Source: Nilaparvata lugens
Lineage: Eukaryota > Arthropoda > Insecta > Hemiptera > Delphacidae
Direction: 5' to 3'
NCBI RefSeq assembly: GCF_014356525.2
Contig: NC_052507.1
Location: 1,054,001-1,118,000, forward strand
DNA: 64,000 nt
The notes beneath the pieces were generated by a model, which saw only the letters and a program-made list of their open reading frames with translations, did no database searches and was not told the DNA's origin. The position numbers and the translations under genes are program-made. Shown piece by piece: positions 10,270-21,282 of this stretch; the stretch's first letter is position 1; each line of letters opens with the position of its first letter.

Positions 10270-10500
10270 TGCATAATTCAGAACCAAATCAACAGAGAAA
10301 TTTCAAGATAATTGGACCCAAACGAGATAGAATAAACCTTCCTTGTTACAAAGATGCATTAACAAAGGTCATCTCTGAATTTAGAACCAATTCAGCATAG
10401 AAATTTGAACAAGATTCGACTAAAAAATACACATTCTTCATTACAAAGATACATAAACAAAGTATAAAGGTCATCTCTGTATAAATCAACACCAAGACTA
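10270..10500. repeat. Degenerate tandem duplication, about 103 bp unit
   Basis: TTCAGAACCAAATCA near 10,276 recurs as TTTAGAACCAATTCA near 10,379. The following block with GTTACAAAGATGCAT and AAGGTCATCTCTG also repeats. The two units are clearly diverged. Confidence 0.6.
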
Positions 10501-10540
10501 CAAACTTCTTCGTAAAAAACAAGAAAGATATATTATAATT

Positions 10541-10992
10541 ATGTTAATATCGGATGAGGAAGCACCTTAAATGTATAAGAAGTGAACAAATTGGTTGATA
10601 TTGACTAAGTATGAACCTGAAATGCATGCTCCTGAAATTTATGAGAATGAAATTTTGTTAATATTAACTTAGGATGCGCACCTAAAATACATGAATACCC
10701 AAAATTCATGAGAAATGAATAATTAAATGAAAAAGACTGAGAAATTGTCAAAAACCACTGATTTATTGATAATTGGAAAGACCGGTTTCGGTTATTACAC
10801 CATTGTCAATCTCTGATAAACAAAAAAAAAAAAAGAATAATATTGACTGAGGATGCACAACTAAAATACATGAATACCTGAAATTTATCAGAAGTAAAAT
10901 TCGTTAATATGGACTAAGGATGCACACCTAAAATACATGAATATCCAAATTTTATGGGTAGTGGAAAATGTTCTTAATATTGACTGAGGATG
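10541..10992. repeat. About 66-bp minisatellite split by an M insertion
   Basis: Units built around TTAATATTGACTRAGGATG and CCTAAAATACATGAATA recur at about 10,541, 10,600, 10,657, 10,841, 10,907 and 10,977. The array is broken at 10,718-10,834 by a truncated copy of element M with an A-run. Confidence 0.75.
10718..10834 (-). mobile_element. Truncated M copy beginning at the predicted start site
   Basis: Read on the minus strand it starts at 10,821 with GTTTATCAGAG, one base after the transcription start predicted in copy 1, and runs past the CCGAAACCGG block and AATAAA. A run of 13 A on the plus strand (10,822-10,834) abuts the 5' side. It looks like a retrotransposed transcript fragment set into the minisatellite. 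Confidence 0.55.
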
Positions 10993-11228
10993 TAACGAAG
11001 CTACTGCCACCTGCCCTGGAATTTATAGCTCGCGATTTCCATATCATTTCCGAAGCATTTTATGGAGATTGCTTTTTCTCATCGCTTCACTGCAGAATAT
11101 AATGAACGTCGAGTTTATTGGACCTCATTTACTGCAGGTAGTATAGTGAGATACTCTTGAAACCATCAGCATTAATTGGATATAGAATGCAGTTTGAAGT
11201 GATATCTTCTATATAATTATATAAAAAA

Positions 11229-12057
11229 TCTGGTGTGGCTCACTCACACAACTTTCCTTGCAGTTATGAAAATTGATCACCTGACGCTAGTGTTCCCGCG
11301 CATTTCAAGTCTACTAAATTCAAAGATATGAGACAGCTGGTGATAGGTCGATAACGCTGAAAACACACGAAGTCTGCTATCTCTTCGTAGTGAATGATTT
11401 AATAGAACCAACAGTTGCCAACAGTTTGCAATTTAATAATCACATTTTCTCGAATTTCAAGCTTATTTTCAATTTAAGGTGAAAATGTTACTGGACATTA
11501 ATTGCAGAGATTTTCATGCTCAATCTTTTCCACTTGAAATTTTTTGTTTAGATTGTATCTGAAGCCTGATAATTGGGAATCTAAAATCAAACTTTGTATA
11601 GATGGGGTAGAGCTTTTGGAATTTTTACAGATATGGGACTTGTGGCAGTTGATAGACCTTATCAATGACTTTTTTAGGTATAAATAATTTGATCAAAATC
11701 GTTGGAGCCGTTTTCGAGGAAATCGCGAAAAACTCTGTTTTTGACAACATTTTCGCCATTTTAGCCACCATCTTGAATCGCATTTAATCGAAATTGTTTG
11801 TGTCGGATCCTTATACTGTAAGGACTTAAAATTCCAAATTTCAAGTCATTCCGTTAATTGGGAGATGAGATATCGTGTACACAGACGCACATACACTCAT
11901 ACACACACACACATACATACAGACCAATACTCAAAAACCACTTTTTTTGGACTCAGTGGACCTTGAAACGTATAGAAATTTGGAAATTGGGGTACCTTAA
12001 TTTTTTTCGGAAAGCAATACTTTCCTTACCTATAGTAATAGGGCAAGGAAAGTAAAA
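11229..12057 (+). mobile_element. Family A repeat, copy 2
   Basis: It has the same termini, asymmetric inverted repeat and 3' hairpin as copy 1. The CA microsatellite is short here and mixed with CATA. The 3' end runs directly into Helitron B with a shared A-run at about 12,053-12,058. The preceding 10,993-11,228 is unassigned. Confidence 0.8.
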
Positions 12058-12722
12058 AAGCGAAATGGCACTCACTCACTGACTGACTGACTGACTGACT
12101 GACTCACTCGCAGAACTAAAGATCTACCGGACCAAAAACGTTCAAATTTGGTAGGTATGTTCAATTGACCCTTTAGAGGCGCACTAAGAAATCTTTTGGC
12201 AATATTTCAACTCTGAGGGTGGTTTTTAAGGGTTTAAAGTACGTCTTTTAGCATGTATATTCTTCTTAATTCTCTTAATTATAATTGAAAAAAGGCCATA
12301 CCATATGTTAATATAGTAATATAATCTAGAGAGAGTACCTCTTCGAAACAGTTGTTAACTGCAAACTAAATTAATAATTTTGTCAGGTTGGCATTAAATT
12401 GAGTTGACTTTGTTAGGTTGGCACCAAGTTGAAGATTGAAATGCATTTAGCGCGGAAAAATTGATTGGACACTGCTCCTTCAATCAGAGCTATTCCTGGG
12501 AATATTATATTACTAGTCGCCAGGCTCGCTTCGCTCGCCATATCCGTTTAGTCTGGACCCCCGACTGGATTGTCCTAACATATGATAAAAATGCTCAAAT
12601 GAAAAATGCAGGCGAGCGAAGCGAGCCTGCTGATCCCATTCTTGAACGATCCAGTCGGGGGTCCAGGGGGCGGAGCCCCCTGGCTAGACGGATATGGCGA
12701 GCGAAGCGAGCCTGACCGGTAG
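12056..12722 (+). mobile_element. Helitron B, copy 1 (5' end clipped)
   Basis: It carries the B family GCGAAATGGC leader, a (TGAC)n run at about 12,076-12,103, the GGACCAAAAACGTTCAAATT block, and the GC-rich 3' domain with a CAGGGGGC/GCCCCCTG hairpin and GGCGAGCGAAGCGAGCC. The canonical TCTATATATA start is missing because the copy abuts family A. The 3' end reads GGTAG-T instead of CTAG-T. It is non-autonomous: there is no Rep or helicase. Confidence 0.8.
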
Positions 12723-12734
12723 TCAGTTTATAAA

Positions 12735-12812
12735 GGGCATTGACAAGACAGAGGCAACGGCAACATTGATCTCCTATCCTCCCCTACTGCCATTATAACG
12801 TGGACCTCACTA
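12735..12812 (+). mobile_element. MITE C, 3' end fragment
   Basis: Only the last 78 bp remain, ending with the TIR complement CGTGGACCTCACT. It directly follows Helitron B, which probably removed the remainder. Confidence 0.75.
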
Positions 12813-12857
12813 TTATAGGAGAGATTGGTGAAGAGGTTGTGGCTACTCTGGTTGTAT

Positions 12858-13221
12858 AGAGAGGTTCACGTTATAATGGCAGTATTCGATTGACATTGGT
12901 GTTGCTATCCTTGTCTATCATTCGACAAATCAGATAGCGCTATTCTTTTCCAGCTATGCATTGTTCAGATCGTTCTTCAACAATGTGCAAGTATCAATCA
13001 ACAAAATATTCAATCTCAATTATCATAAGAATTTATCATTTAATCATTGAAGAATTCTTCTTGACGAATAAAATATGATTGATAATTTTCAACAAGAATG
13101 AACAGTTGATATTACATCTATAAGCCTGAATCAGCTACTGTCTACAGAAGGCAGTGGCAAGGCAGAGAATCGGCAACGCTGTTCTCTGATCTCTCTCCAC
13201 TGCCATTATAACGTGGCTCAC
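12858..13221 (+). mobile_element. MITE C, near-complete copy
   Basis: Both TIRs are present (left GAGGTTCACGTTATAATG, right complement ending GGCTCACT), at about 364 bp. The internal order matches the complete copy at 58,395. Confidence 0.8.
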
Positions 13222-13293
13222 TGTAGTGGCACTCTCTTTAAAGTGTCATCACTAGTTGATCGAGGAAGCATTGGTCTAGACAATTTATAAGGA

Positions 13294-14063
13294 ACAAGCC
13301 GTCAGGCTCGCTTCGCTCGCTATATCCGACTAGTAAGGGGGCTCCGCCCCCTGGACCACCGACTGGATCGTCCAAAAATAAGATCAGCGGGCTCGCTTCG
13401 CTCGCCTGCATGTAGACCTCAGCGGAACCTCTGTACCGATTTCTGGACCCCCGACTGGATTGTCCAAAAATGAGATCAGCGGGCTTGCTTCGCTCGCCTG
13501 CATGTGGACCTCAGCGGAACCTCTGTACCGAATTTTAGCGTATTATGTCAATTTGATCTCGAAAAACACCTGTTACTATATCGGCGTATCTTTGGCGAAC
13601 AAAATTCTTCCACCTCAGCTAAACTAAATTTTTTCAATTTGTTTACTCAATTTTTTAAAAATACATTTCCATCAATCATTGAAAAAGGTGAGGAAAAGCA
13701 GAAAAGCTGAGAAAACGCTAATTTTGGGCGTATCTTTGGCGTTATTCCAAATTCCTTCTAAAACAACACTATTGCACCCCAGCTGAGCTGTTATGGACAT
13801 TTCAATTATAATTTTAAGATATTGGAATAAGAAGAATATACATGCTAAAAGACGAACTTTAAACCCTCAAAAACCACCCTTAGAGTTAAAATATTGCCAA
13901 AAGATTTCTTAGTGCGCCTCTAAAGGGCCAACTGAACATACCTAACAAATTTGAACGTTTTTGGTCCGGTAGATTTTTAGTTCCGCGAGTGGGTGAGAGA
14001 GTGAGTGAGTGAGTGAGTCAGTCAGTCAGTGAGTGAGTGCCATTTCGCTTCTATATATATAGA
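13294..14063 (-). mobile_element. Helitron B, copy 2 (longer variant)
   Basis: On the minus strand it begins A-TCTATATATATAG and ends with GGCGAGCGAAGCGAGCC-like sequence and CTTG-T, a one-base variant of CTAG-T. The 3' domain contains a tandem duplication of about 90 bp (about 13,355-13,442 and 13,443-13,532), including the CCGACTGGAT and CAGCGGAACCTCTGTACCGA blocks. This makes it longer than the other copies. The interior at 13,530-13,800 differs from them and has two GGCGTATCTTTGGCG blocks. Confidence 0.8.
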
Positions 14064-14070
14064 TTCTGAG

Positions 14071-14763
14071 GCCCAGTTAAACAAAAGCCGATTAAATTTT
14101 AACCGTGATTAATCACACAAGAACCTTAATATCATATTAAGCTTAATTCTATATCATAATTTCTCTTTTATTTCACAAGTGTTATATTATTGTTATTATT
14201 TTTTGACGTGCTCATACAATGTAAAGTTGTTCTGGCAATATAGTATAGCACCTGAAGCTTTAGACCTTGCATAAAATTTTCTCAGGTTTATTTAAAACTT
14301 TTTGTAGTTGAAATGTTTTGTTAGTATGTTTTAAGTATTCGCTATATATTTTAAGGGTGGGGACTCTCCCCCCCCGTGGGGCGGTAACCCCCCTCGTAAG
14401 CCATAACCGGAAAATAAAGAAAAATAACGGAATCGTATTTTACATATTATTTGAAGAAAAAAACTTCCTTACGACTTTTCCTGAAAATGCTTTCCTTTGG
14501 AGTTACAGCGGTTTGAAAATTTGAATTTTCACCCCTCAAATCCACGGTTTTCCCTTAATAAATCGAAAAGTACACGTCAGAAAATGAAGTTTAATCGCTT
14601 AAAAGAAAGCTAATTGAAACTGGAAAAAAATCAGCTTTTTAATAAAGAATCTTGAATCTTGAATCTTGAAAATCTTGAACCAATAAGAGAAGTCGGCTTC
14701 TCTGATTGGTTCTCGTGGAATAAATCACGGTTAAAATTTAACCAGCTTTTGTGCGACCGGCAG
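14071..14763. mobile_element. TIR element P, copy 1
   Basis: The long inverted ends share the ACAAAAGCCGRTTAAA and CGTGATTAAT blocks on the left and their complements on the right. The interior holds a C-rich patch at 14,357-14,395 and a (TTGAATC)n-like tail at about 14,645-14,675 that may mark a retroelement 3' end inserted inside. A short relative is at 27,913. Confidence 0.7.
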
Positions 14764-15611
14764 TAAGAATAATAATGTCAATTTTACACATGATTGAGAT
14801 CAGCAAAGTGGGAAAGCATCTTGTAAGATTTATCTTAAACTGACAGCATCCCGTATGAATAGTACCACAGATTCCTAGTCATACAATGTTGCCAGTTCAT
14901 AGTGGATAACAATGTTGCCAGTTCATAGTGGATGAAAATGTTGCTAGAGACACCAAATATCTGTACACAACCCAAGGGTTGTTTATTTCACTTCAGCAGT
15001 GGATGTTTTGACAGGAAACTCCAGTCAGGATGAGCACCTTGTTCTACTCCTGCCGTTACCCTTCTCCAACACTCTCTCTCAATCACTCTCTCTCACTCAC
15101 TCACTCTCTAAATATAAAAAAACAACCAATCAATCTCTCTCTCTCTCTCTCTCATGTTCTACTTAGATATATTTTTCTTCATCCGTTTCTCTCTTCTAAC
15201 TCTGATCCCCCAACTGCTCGTCTCACACACTCTCTCTCCCTCTCACACTCACTCTTCCTCTGTCTATCTCTCACTCTCTCTGTCTTTCCTTCTCTCTTTT
15301 TCTCTATCACACTCTCTCTCACTTACCTCTCTCTCCCTCACACTCTTGTTTTACTCTAAGATGTTTTCCTTCATCCGTTTCTCTCCTCTAACTTTGTTTC
15401 TCCAATTGCTCATCTCACACTCTCTCTCTAGCACACTCTCTCTTTATCTGTTTATCTCTCACTATCTCTGTATCTTCCTCTCTCTTTTTTTCTAACTCTC
15501 CCTCTCTCAATCAATCAATCTCTTTCACTGTCTCTATATCACTCTCTCTCATGTTTTAGTTGAAGATGTTTTACTTAATTCGTTCCTCTCCTCCAACTCT
15601 CTCTCACTGTT

Positions 15612-15653
<42 letters not shown>

Positions 15654-15689
15654 AATATTAATATTGATAGTATTATAAACTATTGATAC
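14764..15689. repeat. CT-rich satellite with about 200-bp higher-order units
   Basis: At 14,886-14,945 an about 28-bp unit (TTGCCAGTTCATAGTGGAT) repeats. From 15,030 the DNA is CT-rich. Blocks resembling CATGTTTTACTCTAAGATG followed by TTCATCCGTTTCTCTC recur near 15,152, 15,345, 15,548 and again at 16,538, so the unit is about 200 bp. A TC run ends it at 15,619-15,650. The Ser/Leu frames here are low complexity. Confidence 0.75.
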
Positions 15690-16075
15690 TAGTAGTTCTG
15701 TGAACAGTAGACCTGACGCAGTATTCTCATCCACTAGTACCTGATTGAAACTATAGACCTTATGGATATACAGCAATAGACTGGCTTCTCCACACATCTG
15801 TTTAATCACTTGTCAGCTGATTTATGATGAATAATTCTATAGTCTGATTTTTACTCTAATATTGGCGTATGAAGGAGGCTCCTTTCTCCTTTCATATTAT
15901 CCTTGAATTGCAAAATTTCCAAAAACCTTGTATATACGTCGATGCGCAATTAAAAAAGGAACATAACTGTCAAATTTCATGAAAATCTATTACCGCGGTT
16001 CGCCGTAAATGCGCAACATATAAACATTAAGAGAAATGCCTAACCGTCGACTTGAATCTCACTTCGCTCGGTCAA
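15690..16075 (+). mobile_element. Repeat N, copy 1 (class unknown)
   Basis: It shares with 34,926-35,219 and 60,132-60,415 an ordered set of blocks: AGTCTGATTTTTAC, TATTGGCGT, CAAAATTTCMAAAA, a GTCGACG-type block, ACCTGTCAAATTTCATG and CTCACTTCGCTCGGTCAA. The left flank holds AGTAGTTCTGTGAACAGTAG, which also occurs near the other two copies. True ends and class are not established. Confidence 0.6.
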
Positions 16076-16280
16076 TTGATAATTTATAATATTGATAGTA
16101 TTATAAACTATTATTATTAATTAATTAATATTGTAAACCATGATATATTGTCATGTAACCATGTAACCATAGGCGACAAGCCTATTAATAATTATTGAAA
16201 AATGAAATCTATCTATCTGTCCCTCTTGCGTTCTCTCACTGTCACTCTTCCCCTCACACTCTCTCTCTCTCTCTCAGAGT

Positions 16281-16536
16281 TTTTGGTAGAGAGTTAGTGG
16301 GGAGGATATTTTTAATATTCTTTCCGAAGAATGGACATTGATATGTCCAAAGCTCCGCCAATTTATGTAGATGCATAACAATATAATTATCTATAGTTAT
16401 TATATTACAAATTACTTTTTCATATCATATACAGTTCAATAATTATTTTCTTAGTCTATATTATGTAAATTCATCTATAATTTGTAATCTATATTGTAAT
16501 CTACATAAATAAAGTACTCAATCAATCAATCAATCT
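16281..16536 (+). mobile_element. K unit, copy 1 (retroelement 3' end)
   Basis: It starts TTTTGGTAGAGAG next to a CT run and ends in (AATC)n. It matches the 3' end of the non-LTR retrotransposon at 53,271-53,574, including the TGGACATTGATATGTCCA hairpin, with an internal deletion near 16,480. Confidence 0.85.
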
Positions 16537-16744
16537 CATGTTTTGCTCTAAGTTGTTTTAGTTCATCCGCTCCTATCCTCCAAATCCCTTACTCTCTCTG
16601 AGCTTATCTGTATATCTCTAGCTCTCTCTCACTATATATTTTGCTGGTCATGTAAGCGCTTAGGTTAGGGCTGTGCTTAGGTTGAGCCAGTTACACACAT
16701 CATCTGTTTGCCAAATTATGTTCAATCTGAAGCCAGTTACACAT

Positions 16745-16817
16745 TAGAAGAAGAAGAAGGAGAAGAAGAAGAAGAGAAGAAGAAGAGAAGAAGAAGAAGA
16801 AGAAGAAGAAGAGAAGA
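16745..16817. repeat. (GAA)n microsatellite
   Basis: Imperfect GAA repeats run directly into a fragment of family E at 16,818. Confidence 0.9.
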
Positions 16818-16896
16818 AGGCCTACGGCCTCGGACTTGAAAACCGATTTCGAGCCGGAAAAATCTCATTTTCTGCTCCTTGTGCGAAATATACTAT
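16818..16896 (+). mobile_element. Family E, 3' terminal fragment
   Basis: It holds the CCTACGGCCTCGGACTTG block and the E terminus GTGCGAAATATACTAT, truncated at the GAA repeat. Confidence 0.75.
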
Positions 16897-17180
16897 TACG
16901 AAACGGGCCGTAGTCGCAGTCCTTGTTTAAATCAAATTTCGAAAAAACTCGAAAATTGAACACAATAAAATAAAGAGAAAAAAGTGTAAAGTTTCAGCTA
17001 TTTTGAATTATTTAGAAATGTTTCATTTTGTCAAGGAGAAAAACATTCCCAGTTGTAGAAATGAGAAAATAAAGACCATCATAAAAACTGCGACTTCGCC
17101 CTGTTCCGGAAAGCCAATTTTTTAACTCCAGCTGATTAAAGTCTAGAACTTAGCTAAATCCCGAGCACAGAAATCGGCCC
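16897..17180. mobile_element. MITE Q, copy 1 (partial)
   Basis: It shares the GGGCCGTAGTCGCAGTC and AAATTTCGAAAAAACTCG blocks and the right-hand CTCCAGCTGATTAAAGTC with the copies at 43,797 and 48,457. The left TIR is replaced by E. Confidence 0.65.
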
Positions 17181-17261
17181 AAAGTATATTTTGAAACATT
17201 TGGTGAAATCATATTCACATCCAGTATAAGAGGTTATTCTTTGGGTGAAAGGTTATTCTGA

Positions 17262-17932
17262 TTTAAATTCAGTTGAATAAGCATTCAGTTGATTCAAACT
17301 CAGTTGAATCAGCATTTAGTTGATTCAAATTCAGTTGAATTAGTATTCAGTTGATTCAAATTCAGTTGAATCAGCATTCAGTTGATTCAAATCGAGTTTA
17401 TTAAAATTCAGTTGAATCAGCATTCAGTTGATCCGAATTCAGTTAAATCAGCATTCAGTTGATTCAAATTCAGTTTATTAAAATTCAGTTGAATCAGCAT
17501 TCAGTTGATTCGAATTCAGTTAAATCAGCATTCAGTTGATTCAAATTCAGTTTATTAAAATTCAGTTAAATCAGCATTCAGTTGATTCAAATTCAGTTAA
17601 ATCAGCATTCAGTTGATTCGAATTCAGTTGAATCAGCATTCAGTTGATTCAAATTCAGTTTATTAAAATTCAGTTAAATCAGCATTCAGTTGATTCAGCA
17701 TTCAGTTGATTCAAATTCAGTTTATTTAAATTCAGTTAAATCAGCATTCAGTTGATTCAAATTCAGTTGAATCAGCATTCAGTTGATTCAAATTCAGTTG
17801 AACAGCATTCAGTTGATTCAAATTCAGTTGGATTAGCATTCAGTTGTTCCAAAATCAGTTGAATCAGCATTCAGTTGATTCGAATTCAGTTGAATCAGCA
17901 TCCAGTTGATTCAAATTCAGTTGAATCAGAAT
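17262..17932. repeat. About 31-bp minisatellite of two alternating monomers
   Basis: The monomers ATTCAGTTGATTCAA (15 bp) and ATTCAGTTGAATCAGC (16 bp) alternate, giving about 21 composite units over about 670 bp. Several units carry an extra ATTCAGTTTATTAAA monomer, making 46-bp higher-order units. The two monomers are partly inverted copies of each other around TTGATTCAA/TTGAATCA, so single strands can fold repeatedly. No frame stays open. Confidence 0.9.
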
Positions 17933-18352
17933 CACCTCTCATCCAAAGAAGTAACTTTCCCAAAAAAATTTTTTGACTGCTTGTTTTCCCATCTCGGAAC
18001 AAACTGAATGGGCCGATAACAAGTTAGAGATTGCAGACTCTTTCCAATTTCCGGAAGAAGGAGGATAAGAAGTAGAAGGAGAAGAAGAAGAAGAAGAAGA
18101 AGAAGAAGAAGAAGAGAAGAAGAAGAAGAAGAAGAAAAAGAAGGAGGAGAGGAAGAAGAACAAGATGAGAAAGAAGAGAAAAGCGAACTTTGTCTCTTCG
18201 AAAAGTTTCTGATCGATTTTGCACAAACACGCACCGGGACAGTAATCGAGAAAAGGGTTAAAGTTGTCGAATCACTGGGAAGATTACAGAATTGTTGGCG
18301 ACTTTCCCTGGGTTTTAAATACCCTAGCTGGTAAAAGTGATCAAGGCTCTAT
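17933..18352. other. GAA tract and unassigned flanks
   Basis: A GAA-rich run occupies about 18,058-18,180. Three overlapping reverse frames (to 18,234) are open only because they cross it. No gene is supported. Confidence 0.6.
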
Positions 18353-19920
18353 AGTGAGGTGCACGTTATAATGGCAGTGGAGAACGATAGAAGAAAAACG
18401 TTGCCGATCCTCTGTCTTGTCAATGCCTTCTATAGGCGGTAGCTGATACAGGTCTATTGATGTAATATTAACTGTTCATTCTCGTTTAAAATAATCATTT
18501 TTTTTTCATTGAGCAAGGAATTATATTTCTCCTACAGTTACCTTGAAAAGTAGCCATTCCTGCACTGATTACAGAACGCAGAGAATCACTTTTCCGCTCT
18601 AGTGCGGGAAAATTTTTTCTGCACTCCAGATTTGCAACATGGCAACGCAAAAAAGTTAGTAGATTATAATATGGAGCACCAGTTCAGTAAAATCAAAATT
18701 AAGTTGGTAACAGTGACTGTGGTATAGTGTTGATATAATGATTTCAAGGACACCGAGGACAGCGACATGAGTGACAGCCGCCCCTTCATTCAAACACTAC
18801 TACATTTTTATTCAATTTGGCAATAAATTAAGGCTTTATTAATAATAAAATTACACAGAAAACCATTCGATGGATTTCAGGGAATTTTACCCATAATCAC
18901 CCACTTTTCATATTCAATGGTAACTGTAGGAAAAATTTAATGTGAAATACGTGCGCAAAGTTCCCCTGCTGCACTCAAGAAACCAAAAATGGTTGAATGT
19001 TTCTTGAGTGCAGCAGGGGAACTTTGCGCACGTATTTCACATTAAATTTTTCTACAGTTACCATTGAATATGAGAAGTGGGTAATTATGGGTAAAATTGC
19101 CTGAATCCATCAAATGTTTTTCTGTGTAATTTTATTATTGATAAAAACCTTAATCCTAAATCCTAAGTCACATTGTCCTTGGTTATAATATAAAATTAAT
19201 AATTTGCTCGTTGTGCTTCGTTGCACCTCTGCTCACTATAGCAGCCACAGCAGTCACTATTACCAACTTCATTTTGATTTTCCTGCACTGGTGCTCCATA
19301 TAACCTACTAACTATTTTGCGTTGTCATGCAGCAAATCTGGAGTACGCAAAGTACTCACTTTGCGCACTAGTGCGGAAAAGTGATTCTTTGCGTTCTGTA
19401 ATCAGTGCAGCAATGGCCACTTTTCAAGGTAACTGTAGGAAAATAACTATTACAATACTGAATGTTCATAATGAAGATGGAATATTTTTATCTTTATTCA
19501 TCTTTATTCATTCTTATATCTTCACTTATTATTTTTTACAATGAAGCACAGATCGGGAGAGAAAAACTAAGAATACCTTGTACTATTTCTCTCCCAAATT
19601 CAGGTAACATAAAAAGTCCAAATGAGGTTATATGTCTTCTAGATTTCCACAAAAATTTTCTGTCCAAAAATATCGATACGAACCATTCTTTTGAATTTGG
19701 ATGTTCCAAATACCAAAAAAATAATAATATATAACACTCAGTTTTTTTTAAATAGAGAATAGAGATTTTGTTAATCAATGATCAATTCTACATTGTTGAA
19801 AGCTGATCTGGCAACAGAGCAAAGCGAGAAAGAGATAGCGCTTTCCGCTTTGTTGAATGATAGACAAGGATAGCAATGACATAGCTAATCAAACACTGCC
19901 ATTATAACGTGGACCTCACT
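18353..19920 (+). mobile_element. MITE C split by a D palindrome
   Basis: The left part is 18,353-18,530 with TIR AGTGAGGTGCACGTTATAA. The right part is about 19,451-19,920 and ends CGTGGACCTCACT. Between them lies the D palindrome. The right part also holds about 290 bp (19,490-19,780) of non-C sequence. Small open frames there are not supported. Confidence 0.75.
18531..19450. mobile_element. Family D, inverted pair forming a 0.9-kb palindrome
   Basis: The arms at 18,531-18,983 and about 19,000-19,439 are inverted copies of one D unit, centred near 18,985-18,991. Each arm is bounded by CCTACAGTTACC and its complement. The centre is short (AAGAAACC...GGTT...TTTCTT), so the whole could extrude as a cruciform. 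The right arm matches the copies at 38,963 and 56,288 more closely; the left arm carries a 60-70-bp replacement near 18,730-18,800. Confidence 0.85.
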
Positions 19921-20656
19921 ATAGAAGAACGGTTAATGTTATCGAATCAAGCAGCAGAAATCACAAAATTGTTGGCTAAGTTTGGAAGACTTTTGTCGAG
20001 TTCTAAATACCGTAGCAGAGAAAAGTTATAAGATTGTTTTATTCTGTGACCGTGGAAAAGTTTCGGGATGTGCCCAGCAAGGTGTGACTTTCCCGGAAAA
20101 CTTCCGGGAAAACTGCTGTCGCATCGTTTTCATCCCGGAAAACTGAATTGAACCCTCTCCGGCTTTCTGTGTGATATTTGGCACGTGTTGCCTTTCCAAC
20201 GTTCTGCGCATGCGTGGAAAAATTTCTTCATCTTTATCGTGCCGTAAGACAAGTTCTCGGTCATCAATCATGTCTGCAACTTTCCCTCGCAACTTTTAAA
20301 AAAGATTCGATGGGTGGGTCCTGAATTTGAGAATGCCTCCTTCATTAGAAAATGCGATATTTAACTTTGTTTTGACAAATTTGTAAAGTTTTTAGGGAAC
20401 GCCGTACTCAGTAATTTCGTATCAAGTAAATTGAGTTTGAAATTTATTCCTTCCAATCATCAAGTTTGTTTAGATTCAAGAGGATAAATGCAGTAGCATA
20501 TACTTATATTTATTTTTTGTAAAGCTTTTTTTTGTATTTTGTTTTTGGCAAAATAAAATAAATTCACTATTGAAAAAAAATAAATAAAAAATAAACTTAA
20601 GTGTACATTTCTGAATCCAGATCTGAGATTCATGACAGCAAATTACATCTATTTAT
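19921..20656. other. Unassigned interval with an 88-codon reverse frame
   Basis: A reverse frame at 20,026-20,292 (first ATG at 20,243) reads a charged sequence with no domain I know. It includes two TTTTCC-CGG blocks that are direct repeats. The rest is AT-rich. I would not call a gene. Confidence 0.3.
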
Positions 20657-21016
20657 AGTGAGATCTACGTTATAATGACAGTGTTTGATTAGCAATGGTA
20701 TTGCTATCATTGTCTATCATTCAACAAAGCTGATAGCGCTTTCTCTTTCTCGCTTTGCTCTCTTGCCAGGTTGTCTTTCAACAATGTACATTTATTAATA
20801 AATAAATTACATTCCATCATCGTTGAGAAACGATATTAGATATTTGTAGTTGTACCTTAGATTTGATAGTCAATTATTATAAGTCACCATTGTTGAATAA
20901 CGATCTGGAAACGTTGCGGCGGTAGTAAAGGATAACGCTATCTGCTTTATCGAATAACGTACAAGGATAGCAACACCAATTTGAATCAAATACTGCCATT
21001 ATAACGTGGACCTCAC
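20657..21016 (+). mobile_element. MITE C, complete copy
   Basis: It is 360 bp between AGTGAGATCTACGTTATAA and the complement CGTGGACCTCACT. It is slightly diverged, with two substitutions in the left TIR. Confidence 0.85.
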
Positions 21017-21106
21017 TATTATAGAAGTCATTTTCTATTTCTCAATAATTCGATAAACTTGTCTGAATTTCATCGCTCAAGCTGCAAATCTTCAATAACC
21101 ATTTTT

Positions 21107-21229
21107 TTTTACTTTCCTTGCCCTATTACCATAGGTAAGGAAAGTATTGCTTTCCAAAAAAATTAAGGTACCCCAATTTCCAAATTCCTATACGTTTCAA
21201 GGTCCCCTGAGTCCAAAAACATGATTTTC

Positions 21230-21282
<53 letters not shown>

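Noticed and set aside
17262..17932. CRISPR-like array
   Set aside because: Units are contiguous with no unique spacers, and the host is eukaryotic.
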